This document shows positions 13,001 to 25,000 of a stretch of 64,000 nucleotides of DNA, in pieces. The notes under the pieces were generated by a model. That model had not been told where the DNA came from and made no database searches. It was given only the letters and a program-made list of their open reading frames with translations. Source of the stretch: Apostichopus japonicus. Taxonomy: Eukaryota > Echinodermata > Holothuroidea > Aspidochirotida > Stichopodidae. Positions within the stretch are counted from its first letter, which is position 1; every line of letters starts with the position of its first letter. Location: assembly GCF_037975245.1 (NCBI RefSeq), contig NC_092576.1, positions 45,485,111-45,549,110 of the forward strand. Reading direction: 5' to 3'. Both the position numbers and the translations under genes were made by a program.

Positions 13001-16000
13001 ATGTCTTTGTTTGATTATAGGGCCTAGGCTAGGCCCTATTTGTTCTTTTGTGCGTTCAACAAGCTTATTTTTTATCTAATTTCTGGTTTATTATCTAAAA
13101 ACGTTTTCATGTAATTTCTACTCTGCTGACGTTTCTAACTTTCTATAATGTTTTACTTCTTTAGGCTCAAATTTCAAGAAGAACAAACGTAACCTAAGTA
13201 ATACTACCCTAGGCCTAGGCTAGTAGGCTAAACAGCCATTTCAGCAAAGTTACATAAAGAAGTAATACCTTTGAAATTCATGCAACGACAAATCTTACAG
13301 AAAGACAAAATCTCTCAAGCATGCATAGGCCTATAATTGTTGACTTTAAATAGGCCTATAATTACCGTAAGTCAATATAATAACAACAGCAAACCATACG
13401 CGGTGTAAGTCCATTAGCAGTCGTACAGTAGTATAATGATAAACATGTATGTGTGCGTGTAACTAGTAACGAACTGAATCTCCACACAGAGTGTACGTGA
13501 CCCGTCCTGCGGGAATCTATACGTACGTCTACGTGCGCCGATGACTACGTTCACTGTGCGGCTTTGTTTGAATTTTGAAAACAGGTGTTTTGTTGTTGTT
13601 TGAGTGTACTAGTGAAAGGAAGCTTCCAGATGTTTTAAATTGTTTAGGCTTTGGCTATTCTTCTGCAAACATTCCTTCTACTGGACCAAATTAAATGAAA
13701 CTTCTGTAATCATTCAATTAGCCAATATTAGACGGAAAAACCAAATTAATTTCCTTTTTAATCTAAAATAAAGAAAATTGGCGCTTACGTAAATAGGCAT
13801 ATTCAATTACTGGAATATATCGACTGGTCGTGCAATTTAGAGGGCGCACTTCCTAAACAAATGTTACAGGACGAGGGTGTTGGGTCAAGACTATGGATAT
13901 ATGAACGAATACCTTAATGATAGATTAATATTTCCTTTCAGTCTACAGGGTTCCAGTGGCATAGTCAGGTTTTTTTTCAATGGGGGGGGGGGGCGCTGGG
14001 GGGCTTGAACATTTCCTGGGGGGGGGGGCTTGACCAATTTTCTTGTTACTATCTTAGCGAAGCGCCACCATGAGTGGGCGCGCAGCGTACCGGAACTTTT
14101 TAGCTAAAAAGGCCTCCTAGATCGTTGGAAATGACACTTCCCAGGCCTTCTAAGCTGCTCTAAAGTTTTCTCAACATCCTTTATTTTGAGATCCCATGTT
14201 TTGATATGGTCATCAAATAGTTTAGTGAAATAGAAGGAAAAAAAACAATCTGGTAAGTTACTTTGAAATATCATTACATATGTTTTGTGAGTTTGACACC
14301 GGCATTGACATTTTTCGACAAATCTGCAAATTGCACGTGAAAATAAAAAAATAAAAAGATTGACTAGGCTTTCAGCCAAGTAACATACTGAAATGACCGA
14401 ACTCAGGGGCGGATCCAGGGGGGGCCGACCCGGCCCCGGCCCCTCCCCCCCCCCTTTTAGGAAATCAGTTGCGTTTTTTTATGTGGGAGTACTTCAAATT
14501 CCTAATAGGCATAACTTGGTGAAAGAAAAGCCTAATATATATCCAGCTGCTCTTCCCTGAAACGCGATCGTTTTTATTCCAAATTTGAAACTAAGGCAAT
14601 TATCAGGCCTACGCGACATCACGTATTAATTAGATACGGCTCAGTACTATAGTGCTGACTATTACTGTCAGGGAAAATCAATGCACAGTTAGCAAGTATA
14701 TCATAATTATCTGAATGAAAGGGGGTGTAGGCGGTTTTACACTATCTAACGCAACGTAGTCGCCAAGAATCTGAAGTATTTTTAAGGGAGGGCCCGAGGA
14801 ACATGAACTTATACTTTATAGCATGCTCCTCGTGGTGAAACGTAATTGCACCTATTAGGTGAATTGAGTGTACTGTTAATAGTAGGAGAGACTAGTGTAG
14901 GTTCTTATGACCAACTAGACCGGTTTCTGCTCTCAAACTTTATAGGAGGAGCTTCATCAGTATTAGCCTTTGAATATTTTATATTCGGCCTGGGCGTCTC
15001 GTTCTCAAAATGCATCTATTTTCTGTGCACGAGTTTTTATGGACTCATAGTGCAGCTATAAGAGCATCTAAAAGAGCTTCGTGTGAACCTTGAGAGTCAG
15101 CTGATTCTTCGTTAGTATTAAAACATTGAGTTAACAAGTAAATCTTTGAGATTTTGGGCCCTTTTGTAGGCTAGAATCGGTTCTTTTGGAAACAGTTTGG
15201 ATAATTGCGCGTGCAGGGGCGTAGCGAGCGGGGGGGGGGGGTGTGGGGGTGTCACACCCCCCAATAATTTGGTCGCTGTCGGCAAATTTTGGGTCTGTCG
15301 GCAAAAGGAGAAAAGGTGAAGAGAGCGGAAGGGAAAGAAAGAAGGAAAGCTGAATAGAGAAAAGGAGAACGGGAGCTTCTTTATCGGTTATTTCGATTTT
15401 CCAGTTCTTCATCTGATAAACTCATTCACCAATCCAATCACCCGACGCCTGCAAGTTAAAAACCTCTCGGCAAATAACTGATAATGTCACGGCCGTCAGT
15501 ATAGCTACTGTAGCCAGGCTCAGCTAGACGAGTGCCAGAATCGCCGGCAACTCAGTGAAAGAAATGGAATTAAAGGGTTCCGTATAGGCAGCAGCCCATG
15601 ATTCGTGCTATCGTTTGACAACGTGTTGTTCTTATCCTCTGTTCAGAATGACGTCATCGCAGATGTCATTCGTTCTCCGTGGAAAACTTAAGGACACGGC
15701 TCACGAATTGTACACAATTTTTAACGTTTCTCGCTTGTATATCAATGAATGTTGTTACTTCTCAAAGTTTTCTGAACATTTTCATCACGAAGTTTCACTA
15801 TTTCAACGATCGGTGAAAGAGAAAACACAGTTCGATAATTGGTCCCAATTAATTCTTCTTCTGCCGACTGCCGTAAAAATAATATCGAAATGGAAATTCT
15901 ACGGTGCCAAATTTATCTTAAAGTATGCACCAGATTGCATCTAAGGACGTTTTAAAACTAAAAATTTTCCAAAGGGGAGGAGGGAACCCCCTCCCCTTAG

Positions 16001-19000
16001 ACCCCTCCCCCATTTCAGTCACCACTTCCAGATCCGTCGGCAAATCAAATCCTCCACACCCCCCCCCAACAACAACAACAAAACCATCGCTACGCCCCTG
16101 TCCGCGTGTTGCGAGATTGAGTGCCAATGTTTCAAAAGTACATTTTTCAAATCCGTGGTTTTGATATGGGGTGTTTAGGTAAGCTAGAACACCATTGGTG
16201 GTTCCTTTTGTTTAGGTTTGGTAGTGAGGTATTGCCCACGGTTTTCAAATTTTATGCCTTTCGTGGCTGAGGCAATTTCCTCTTTCTTATAGTTACGGAG
16301 TAACAGTTTCTCTGTGAACGCATTCTTTTTCTGTAAGAAATCAGTCTCATTGTTACATAGACGTGCGTATCGTAAGACTTCCCCTTTAATGAAGCCTTTA
16401 AAAGTGGCAAGTGTGTGTGCAGAGTTTCTGTCGAGGTATTGGAAGGTTTCCGTGGGTTGGTGTAGACTTTGGTGTCTAATAACACATTGGTTTCAAACCT
16501 TGGACCTTTGAAGATTTTCAAATCTAAGTATGTTACCTCGGTGTGTAATATTTCTACCGTAAACTTTAAGAAGCGGTGAATTTCATTCAACCTGTTTACT
16601 AGTTGTTCAAGTTCCTGAGGTGAACCGTCGTAAAGCAATAGAATTTCATCTCTATAGCGGAGCCATTTTAAGATTTTATTATCTGTCGGTAAAATCTGGT
16701 TTTCCAGTCTATGCATGACGATATCACAGATTTCCGGAGAGGCTTGGCTACCCATGGCGCAACCGATCTTTTGTAGATGGAATTGGTTATTGAACTCGAA
16801 ACAGTTTCTTGTTAAAAATAAGTTCAATTAGTTTGCGCATGGATATGGAAGATATTTTATTTATTCCATATTCGCTTTTTTCCGCCTTTTCATAGACTTC
16901 TTGACATATATCTAATGCCTCCTCTTGGGGAGTATTGGTATACATAGCGACGACATTGAGTGTAGCAAGTACTACTGCTTTTGGTAACGGGGTGGCTTCC
17001 AAAATTTTCAGAATGTGATTTGTGTCTTTCACATAGGTGCTTTGTTTTAATACAATAGGAAGCAAGAAATAGTCCACAAATTCCGATATTTTTTCGGTCG
17101 GTGATCCGTTTCCGCTTATTATCGGGCCCTCCCTTAAAAATACTTCAGGTTCTTGGCGACTACGTTGCGTTTGATAATGTAAAACCGCCTACACCCCCTT
17201 TCATTAATAAGTATATCATAATTATCTCATTGAATATAACGTGTTTTATGTATTTTCTTGGGGTGAATCTGGTGTCATAATTAAATTTCGCGCAAAAGAA
17301 AAAACGAATCGACGCAATAATAGTGTATCCATTGTACATGCACTGTTGAGAGTTGTTAAATATGTGTCTATCGAGAAAAAATATGTGCACAAAAAAGCGT
17401 GTCTGCAACGTTTCTGGTTTTTCTAGTTTTTGGCGAAATGTTTCACCATTTTGCATCTAAGCACTCACAATTAACCAAAAATTTCCAAGGGGGAGGGGGA
17501 CAACCCCTCCCCCTAGACCCCTCCCCCAGGACGCAGATCACTAAAGTGCTACCATCGGAATGTCGGCCCCCCTTTCTCAAAATCCTGGATCCGCCCCTGG
17601 AACTATATGTCAAACTGACATCAAAGATTGCGTCTGAAATATTATTAGGGTGATAGACTGATTTGGCCGGCATTGGCGGAGCTAGGGGTATTGGTCGGGG
17701 GGGGGGGGCAGAATGGCCTGTAGGGGCGCTTTCGACACTATCTAAGCGGAGCACCACCACAGGTTGGTACGGAGCGTACATAATTTGTTTGAGTAAAGAT
17801 ATTCCCTAGATCGCCGGAAATGACCCTTTCCGGGCCTTGCTAATTTGCAGATAAATGAAGAATTTTTTTTTTTTCCTTTTTTTTATTATCATTCCAACAA
17901 GAGTCCAAACAATGTACAATTCATAATAACATATAATTTATTACCAATAGTCAAAATTAACGAAGAATTAATATGTGTCATTGCCATTTGTGACAAGTCG
18001 GAAGTTTATATGGGTGTTGAAAGTACATGCATGCGCTTCATCACAATTCCTGTGGTATCTTTGTGAGTGCTCATGTTTTCGAAAAAATAGATCGATAACC
18101 CCGTACAGTTCTTGAAAAGAGTTTCTTACAACAGAATTAAGTGCCGATAAATTAAATACCGCCGTACGTTAGAGCATTTTGTCAGTAAACTACACCAACA
18201 AAATGTGACAAATGTCAATAGGTAGATGAGAGTGCAATAAAAAATCATTAACCGCGAATAAGTAAAAAGTGCTAAAAAGCCAAAAGGGCGCCAGCAGTCC
18301 CCCCCCCCCCCCTGACTGTTTGGACGCTCCACCACTGTTGGTCGGTAGCTCTCAGCGATAGTGTTGTCTCCTTTCTTGAAATTTTGTTTTTCAGCGGTTT
18401 TAAGAGCATCAGGGTACGTCCCAGAAGTGAAAACCCGATTGAAAATGTAACAGGGTATTGAGGCAATGACTCGAGCAATGATGTGAGAAATATGTGTATG
18501 TTGTCAGCATTTTTTACCTTTTAACATCTTCTTTGGCATTCATATACCTGGAAACCACCTTTCTATAAGGGTATATAGTGTTGCTCACTAGCTTGTTTGA
18601 TTAGTTAATGCGCGCTGGTTACAAGATACTGATTGGCTGTTTGTATTAGTATTTATTTGTATGTTAGTGATTATGGATATTTTAAGAAAGAGTGACAAAG
18701 GCAAAGTTTGCCCGAACAGTCAAACACACAGATTCAGTAGTTAATATTATGTGTGTTGTAGTCTTGTGGTCGTTAACATGAGTTATCAGTACAGTGCGAC
18801 TACTGTAAACTTCTCGGCCTATGCGCAATGTCACGTCAGGTTTTTCAGCAACTATATCCTACTGCCGGTCAGCGGTCGAAGGGTCGTTCATGAGTGGTCA
18901 TCATGGAGATTCGAGACCATTCAGACCAATGATATATTTTTCGCACATGTAAATTTGTTTTCGAAACCCAAAATCCCAGTGGGGGGGGGGTGGGGGCGAC

Positions 19001-22000
19001 TGGGGGGCGGCAAGCTTTCATGGGGGGTGTCGCCCCCTGCCCCCCCCCCCCCCCCCCGTAGCTACGCCACTGCAGGGTTCCAACTCTTCTTCTAATTAAT
19101 GATACTTTTGAAACGTTTGGAGATAAATGATCGGTCATATCGTGTTTGTTTCATAGTCTAGTGTCATCCCTTAGTTTAATGATAATATTTCTTAGGCAAA
19201 TGATGACGTCACTTTCTCATATCAGTGTGTATGTTCTTTTTGTGTCGTGGGGTGTGTAACTAGTAAAAACAGTGATACTACCGGCTGCGTATAAAGGGAA
19301 ATTGTGTCACATTTGTGTTAATCACTACTACTCAGACACTAACACTTGGTTAATAAATAACATTTAATCATCTCGGTCAGATTGGTAGCCTTAGATGAAG
19401 TGTAATATTCGTTGCTTATAATAGACACGTGATACTTCAATGTACCGTTTAAAGAATGGTTAGTGTAGCCTATGTAGATGTTTTCACTTAATGTGAAAAC
19501 AAGTTTAACTGATAAATAATCTAAATAAATCGCAATGATCTAAATAAACTTGAATTAGTGATATTTATATGGCTGTGTTGAATGATAAGTGACTTACGTT
19601 GTGACTTGATGCAATATCAAGTAGCAGTATCGTAGACATCTGGAGTTGTTTACTATCAGTTTTCCTTAGAAACACAATACTCGAACACAGAAGTCGTAAA
19701 CTGCTTTGATCCTTAGACTGGAAATGAAGATAGAAGCGTCTTGAAATGAATAATATAGAACCAACTTCAACGTATAATATTTCAAAATTGCTCCCTTGAA
19801 TATCGCAATTTCACATAATATTAACGGTAGATGAACGCTGTGAGGGGGAACTGATAATTCCGCCAGTATTGTATGATTAAGTGAACTTAAATTCAATAAG
19901 CACTTTGACTTTTGACTTGTAGACTCTGCCCTATGGTACCGATTTGATTTTAAGCCAAGGGGGGGGGGGGGGTGCAACGAAATTTCTAGTAAGGAGTCTA
20001 AAGGGAGGGAGATACCCTTCCCTTGAGAAAAATTTCGTTTAGGGGGATAATATTCAATCTGGTGCTACCACCAGTCACGACACGTAATTAAAGTTAGCTA
20101 TTGTATTTACATGACTCTTATTGACACCATATAGGCGCTATACTATCTGTTACGTATTGAAGTTTTGCGGCTGTAGAGGGAGAGGACAAAGACTTATGTT
20201 AATACTCGTTTTGTGGGAGGGTCTGAAAAGGAAGTGTACCCTCTTCTATTCAGAAAATGATTTTTATGATAGATAGCTTAGATGCACACATTTGCTGTCA
20301 TTTTTATCATGTTAACTACATCTTTGAATACGACTTTGCTGTGTGTGTGTGTTATGAAGACACTTTGTGGAGGAGGAAATATTTGTTCCCATTCTCCTAG
20401 TGAATACAGCCATATGTATATCAACCATATAACAACAACTAACGATTCATAATGGTATATGTTGGTAGATATACACATTTACATGTTATATATATTATTG
20501 TGCGGGTGGAGATGTTATCTTATTTTTGTATACCTGAAGACAGTAACATTTTGTTATTGAAGTATAATTTATACTGAATCAAAGCTAACTAGTTCATATC
20601 GTTACATATTTGAAAGTGCTAATGAGAAGCAGCTTACACAGTGCTAACGTAGTGGATTGGAAGGGATTAGTGGGCTAAGCAACCATTTCGGTTCAAATAC
20701 TAAGAAATGCAAGAACGCCACATGAATCAAATCTTGATTTATGTATATATATACATATTTACATGAAATTCAAAATTGTGACTAAACTTTAATGTCATAT
20801 ACGGTAACCTTGGTCGTGCTTGCACGAAATGTTAAGTAGATGTTGATCGAAATCGACACCGAATTAAATTGACAATCTGAGCAACCAAAATAAGAAAAGG
20901 AGCAACTTGGTTGATAATTAGTACTGTACATTGTTCTTGGCTAATTAACAGGACCCCCATAAGTTAAAACACGTATAGATCATTCTTGTTCGCCTAAGTT
21001 GCAAGTCTGGATCACAAATACATGTCAGAAAGAGAATTTACTTATATATATTTTACTGAAATGTATATCTTGTATTAGTGTAGCTATTGTAGCGAAAATC
21101 TATGGGTAACTCCCATTGTACGATTTGCCCCTCGTATTTAATTTAAACATCCATTGAGCTCCGCAGAGACAGCGAGCTATATTTAGAGTCAGGTCGCACA
21201 ACGGCTATGTAATAGTTCTAATTATTCTATGTACTTGTGATTGAGCGTTCTCTCGTGCTTGGTACGGACAGGGAAAATACTGGTTGTGTCTGTCGAACCC
21301 ATTGGTCAAAGCAAACTGTAGGATGTGAGGGTAGTCTCTGATTGGCCAAGAAGTACAGTAACAGTTTTATTGGATTTTGTATCGATTAGGTGCGTTACAA
21401 CTCCTTACTCGCACCATGGAGCAGATAGCTCAATGCTAGCACGGTGTGTGATAGAAGCAGCATCAGCGACTTTAATGAAGTCAATAGAAATGTATTTTTT
21501 CATAGCGCTTTACAGATATATGTGCTGCCAGACGCCAATGCCTGCGGATTACCCGACGCCTGCGGAATACCCGACCACTGCGGATTACCCGACGCCTGCG
21601 CTGCCCTACACCTGCGGGTTGCCCGACGCTTGCGCATTGCCAAACCCCTTTGCTGCCCGAGACCTGCGCAGTGCCCGAGACCTGTGCAGTGCCCGAGACC
21701 TGTGCAGTGCCCGAGACCTGTGCAATTCCCGACACTTGCTACGCGCGAGTGTTGGGCTGCTACAGTCGTGGATGGTGCCCGCCCCTATCGCGGCGACGTG
21801 TTTTATTTGAACAGTTTCTTTATATAGTGTAGTGTATATAAAACGAGTTGAGAATCACATGACCTTGCAATATCAATGTCTGCTGTCCGGTTTTGAGTCT
21901 TGTTTTGTACCATACCCCTCTTCTTACCTTCCTCGCCACTTCGGTTGGTTCCGGTACAGGGATTTCCCAACACCAGGACGTTGGCAGCGTTATACTATCT

Positions 22001-25000
22001 TAACCTACCACAGACATGCATTCGTTAGATTCCAATTTCTAGTGATTCCAGCCTTATCCCGGTTCAGTATTTTGTTCACCTAATGTTACCAACAGAAGGA
22101 GAAAGGGGGACGTAACGGAGAGCGCCTCATCATTGCTGTTAACGCAGCAGATTGGGGGAGGGCAGGACTTGGTTTGAGAAATTGGCCTATGACCCCTCTC
22201 TGGCGCCGTATCCAGCATCACATGTAATAAACGGTGTGATTTTTTAACGTGCCAATAATTTTACCCTCCCAGTTTCATGTACAAAAATATCCAAAGGAGA
22301 AGGGAGCTTTTCGAATTATCATAATTCATAGAAAATTTTGGTTATCATCCATAACAATTTCTGTTTTAAATTATGCAGCCTTAGCATTGTTTAAATGTTT
22401 TAGTGATAAAGAAGCTTCCGATTTAGACAAGCGTGCGATTGCTGTAACCGTACGCATGTGTTCACGTCTTCAATGTGGTTACTTTATATTTCAGTTACGG
22501 CATTTTATGTTTCTGTGTCTTTCCAACAAACATGGTTTTGTAATCGAAATCAAATTCAATTAGTATTTTATTTTGTATGTTTAATTTTGGCTATTTCCAT
22601 GACAATCATATACTTCACCGGTGAATTCCGCACAACTTACAATGTGCTATTGTACCGTCTGACAAGGTGGATATTAATTGGATGATCTGTCATGGATTTA
22701 TCAGGGTTTAACGATTTGTCGCTAAACTAATAAAAAACGTACTCTACGGACAGTATTGCACTCAAGAGATCAGTAACGACTTACTTCAATTGTTGTGGCT
22801 TCCTTGGATTTCGACACCCATTTACCTCTGGAAGAATCTAAATGGAAGCCATGTTCAGTCGGTGTCCATGAAACTGGAAAGAATAATTATACAACGATTT
22901 TTTTTTATAGATCAAGAACGTTAACATAAAAACACGGTGAACATAATTACAAGGTAAATGTATGATCAAATATCGATACCCTTCGTTGACTTGATATAAT
23001 GATATCATGATATAACCCGTTTGCGTATTCCGCAGAGGATCTCAAATTACTTGTGATGAGTAACACATTTAGTTATTTCTATTTTCTCACCTTGAATGTT
23101 ACGTAACTTCGTAAGAGGCGAAAGAGAACCAACGAGAAGAGACAGAGGTAACAAACAATCAATAAATCTGTAAAATAAAATGTAATTTGTGGGAGGTGAA
23201 TGTGTTAAATGATTGAGACATTGTAATGTTATCCAACATTTGTAAAGTAACTATAGTGTAAAGGTAGATATGTATCTATCATTAAGTATGTATACATAAA
23301 TCATTTAGATAAAAGTTACCGTATATTCAAGAACACAGTTCCACATTTTGCTGGTTGGTAATTTATCGTTCAGTAAGTTAACGTGAATATAAACATAACA
23401 GTAAGTGGTATGTGATTACTTACGACAATTTCTTCAGCCTTTGACATTGTACTGCATAGGATAACAATCCTACTACTTGGTCCTGGGTAAATTCTTTTCC
23501 CTTGTTCGTTATAATTTGTAGTTCATCTAAAGTAGACAGTACAGGCACACTATCTCCATTTTCCAGGATTATGTTACTTTGGTCTGCCGAGCTAAATGAT
23601 GCTAGTCTGAGACTGGTAGTCTTGATCTAAGGAAACACATTTTTGAATTATTATACAACATTACGCATGAGTACGATATGTATTTTTCATATCTATGATT
23701 GTGAATTAATATAACAGTGTCACAAAAACAAAGTACAACTTTTCTATGTTTTTGACTGACAGAATGGTACATGCTAACCCAATTGATTATATACAAAAAT
23801 ACAGAACTTTTAACCGGCGAAAAAAAGGAAAATAGAAGTGTGAGATATTGTCTTCGAATGTACGAAAGTAATAGAGATCGGAGTCCAATCAACCGTTATT
23901 ATTAGTATGATTATTATACAATAATTCAGTTAGAAATACTTTTCATTGCATCAGTAGCACCCCCACCTCTACCAAAAAAGGGGGATAGTCGGATAATTTG
24001 TCGAAGTATATATATTTGGTCTATCACGTGCAGCTTAGTTGTTGTAATTATAAGCTGTATAGCATTTGGATCTAGCTAAATATTTCAATTTACTCACGTC
24101 AGAAGTCAAAGATCCCTTTGGACCGAGATCTAGTCTGCCAAAGTTAAGATCTATCGGAAATGAGTAATCCCAAAAGACAGAAGATCAATATAAAAACATA
24201 AAATCAAGGTTTAAAGCAAGTTATATTATACTCTTCATAGGTAAGTGGTTACGTCTTCAACTCTTTCATATAAGTTAATTGATATGGATGTTTCAATTGC
24301 ATCATTAGCGTGCTGGTACGGCAATTGTAAATTGTATCCATTTTCAAACTATAGAGGGTGATGTTTAATATACATATGATTGATATTGTACCTAAAGTGT
24401 TTTTCAGAATCATACACTTACCTTCTGGTTCCTGTAAAGACTGATCACCACCTGTACACTGTTTCCCTGTATGAAGCTCGAACAATGTTTGCACACTTTT
24501 CTGTATCCCATGGAGGTTAAGCGCTTCCAAAGCACGTACAAGAGTCGTGATATCTGTTTCTGTGATTTCCCCTCTCTCCTCCAAATATTGAACCATACGG
24601 TAATTACGACCATCCTTATTTTGCAGCAAATCGATTTTTGCGGGTGGATAATTAAAAAAGGTTGCAAGGTGCAAAATATTTTCTCCAGTTAGTATATCAA
24701 CTAATTTAGCTTTAAAGCTACCAAAACCTGGTAAAATAAACAATACACGAATAATTCACTTGTCACATATTCAAGATCAGGTGTAAGGGGTCTTATGACT
24801 ACCTCATGAACAATACAATCTACATGTATCAAATTTAAGTAAAATACATATTAATTCACGAATGGGAAGAGAATAATGAAGAGAATGGTATAACTAACCA
24901 TATTTAGGCCAAAAATGAAGAAACAAACGGATCAGATTGTATACCAGTCTAAGAGACTGTGTAAAGTCTAGATGTTAGTGAATGCTAAGAATAACCCATG

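Larger units (their letters stand above)
14694..17227 (-). mobile_element. Penelope-like element flanked by inverted arms and 19-bp direct repeat
   Basis: A 19-bp direct repeat starting 'aagtatatcataa' occurs at 14694-14712 and 17209-17227. Immediately inside lie inverted arms of about 80 bp (14713-14795 and 17126-17208, both holding 'gggggtgtaggcgg' or its complement). Between them the minus strand encodes a reverse transcriptase. Penelope-like elements commonly carry inverted terminal copies and variable-length target duplications, which fits. The right arm overlaps the start of the coding frame (EVFLREGPIISG), so the left arm is an inverted copy of the 5' part. The third hAT-like element sits between RT and left arm. 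Confidence 0.7.
14404..17599. mobile_element. Middle hAT-like element with perfect 16-bp TIRs
   Basis: CAGGGGCGGATCCAGG at 14404-14419 is exactly inverted at 17584-17599. GAACT borders both ends (14399-14403 and 17600-17604). Five matching bases is fewer than the 8 expected of hAT, so the duplication is uncertain, but the termini are typical of hAT non-autonomous families. The element lies wholly inside the outer one and carries a Penelope-like insertion. Confidence 0.6.
13946..19080. mobile_element. Outer hAT-like DNA transposon with 8-bp target duplication
   Basis: The left end CAGTGGCATAG (from 13954) and right end CTACGCCACTG (to 19072) are inverted with one mismatch. The exact 8-bp direct repeat CAGGGTTC flanks them at 13946-13953 and 19073-19080. 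CA(G)-type termini with 8-bp duplications are the mark of hAT elements. G or C homopolymers sit just inside both ends. No hAT transposase was recognised, so it looks non-autonomous and swollen by later insertions. A direct repeat of about 130 bp inside (14045-14160 versus 17727-17845) suggests a partly duplicated structure. Confidence 0.7.

Noticed and set aside
15918-19138. Numerous Gly/Pro-rich ORFs on both strands in the transposon nest
   Set aside because: They translate the G and C homopolymers next to hAT-like ends.
21325-21832. Overlapping 161-, 127-, 84- and 60-codon ORFs
   Set aside because: Explained by an 18-bp minisatellite lacking stop triplets, inside an intron.
22249-22685. 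Two overlapping plus ORFs with hydrophobic stretches
   Set aside because: Located in an intron of the opposite-strand gene, no receptor motifs, AT-rich composition.
23091-23167. Hydrophobic segment read as a transmembrane helix (LLIVCYLCLFSLVLFRLL)
   Set aside because: That frame does not match the splice phases of the neighbouring exons; the phase-matched frame gives an LRR-like strand.
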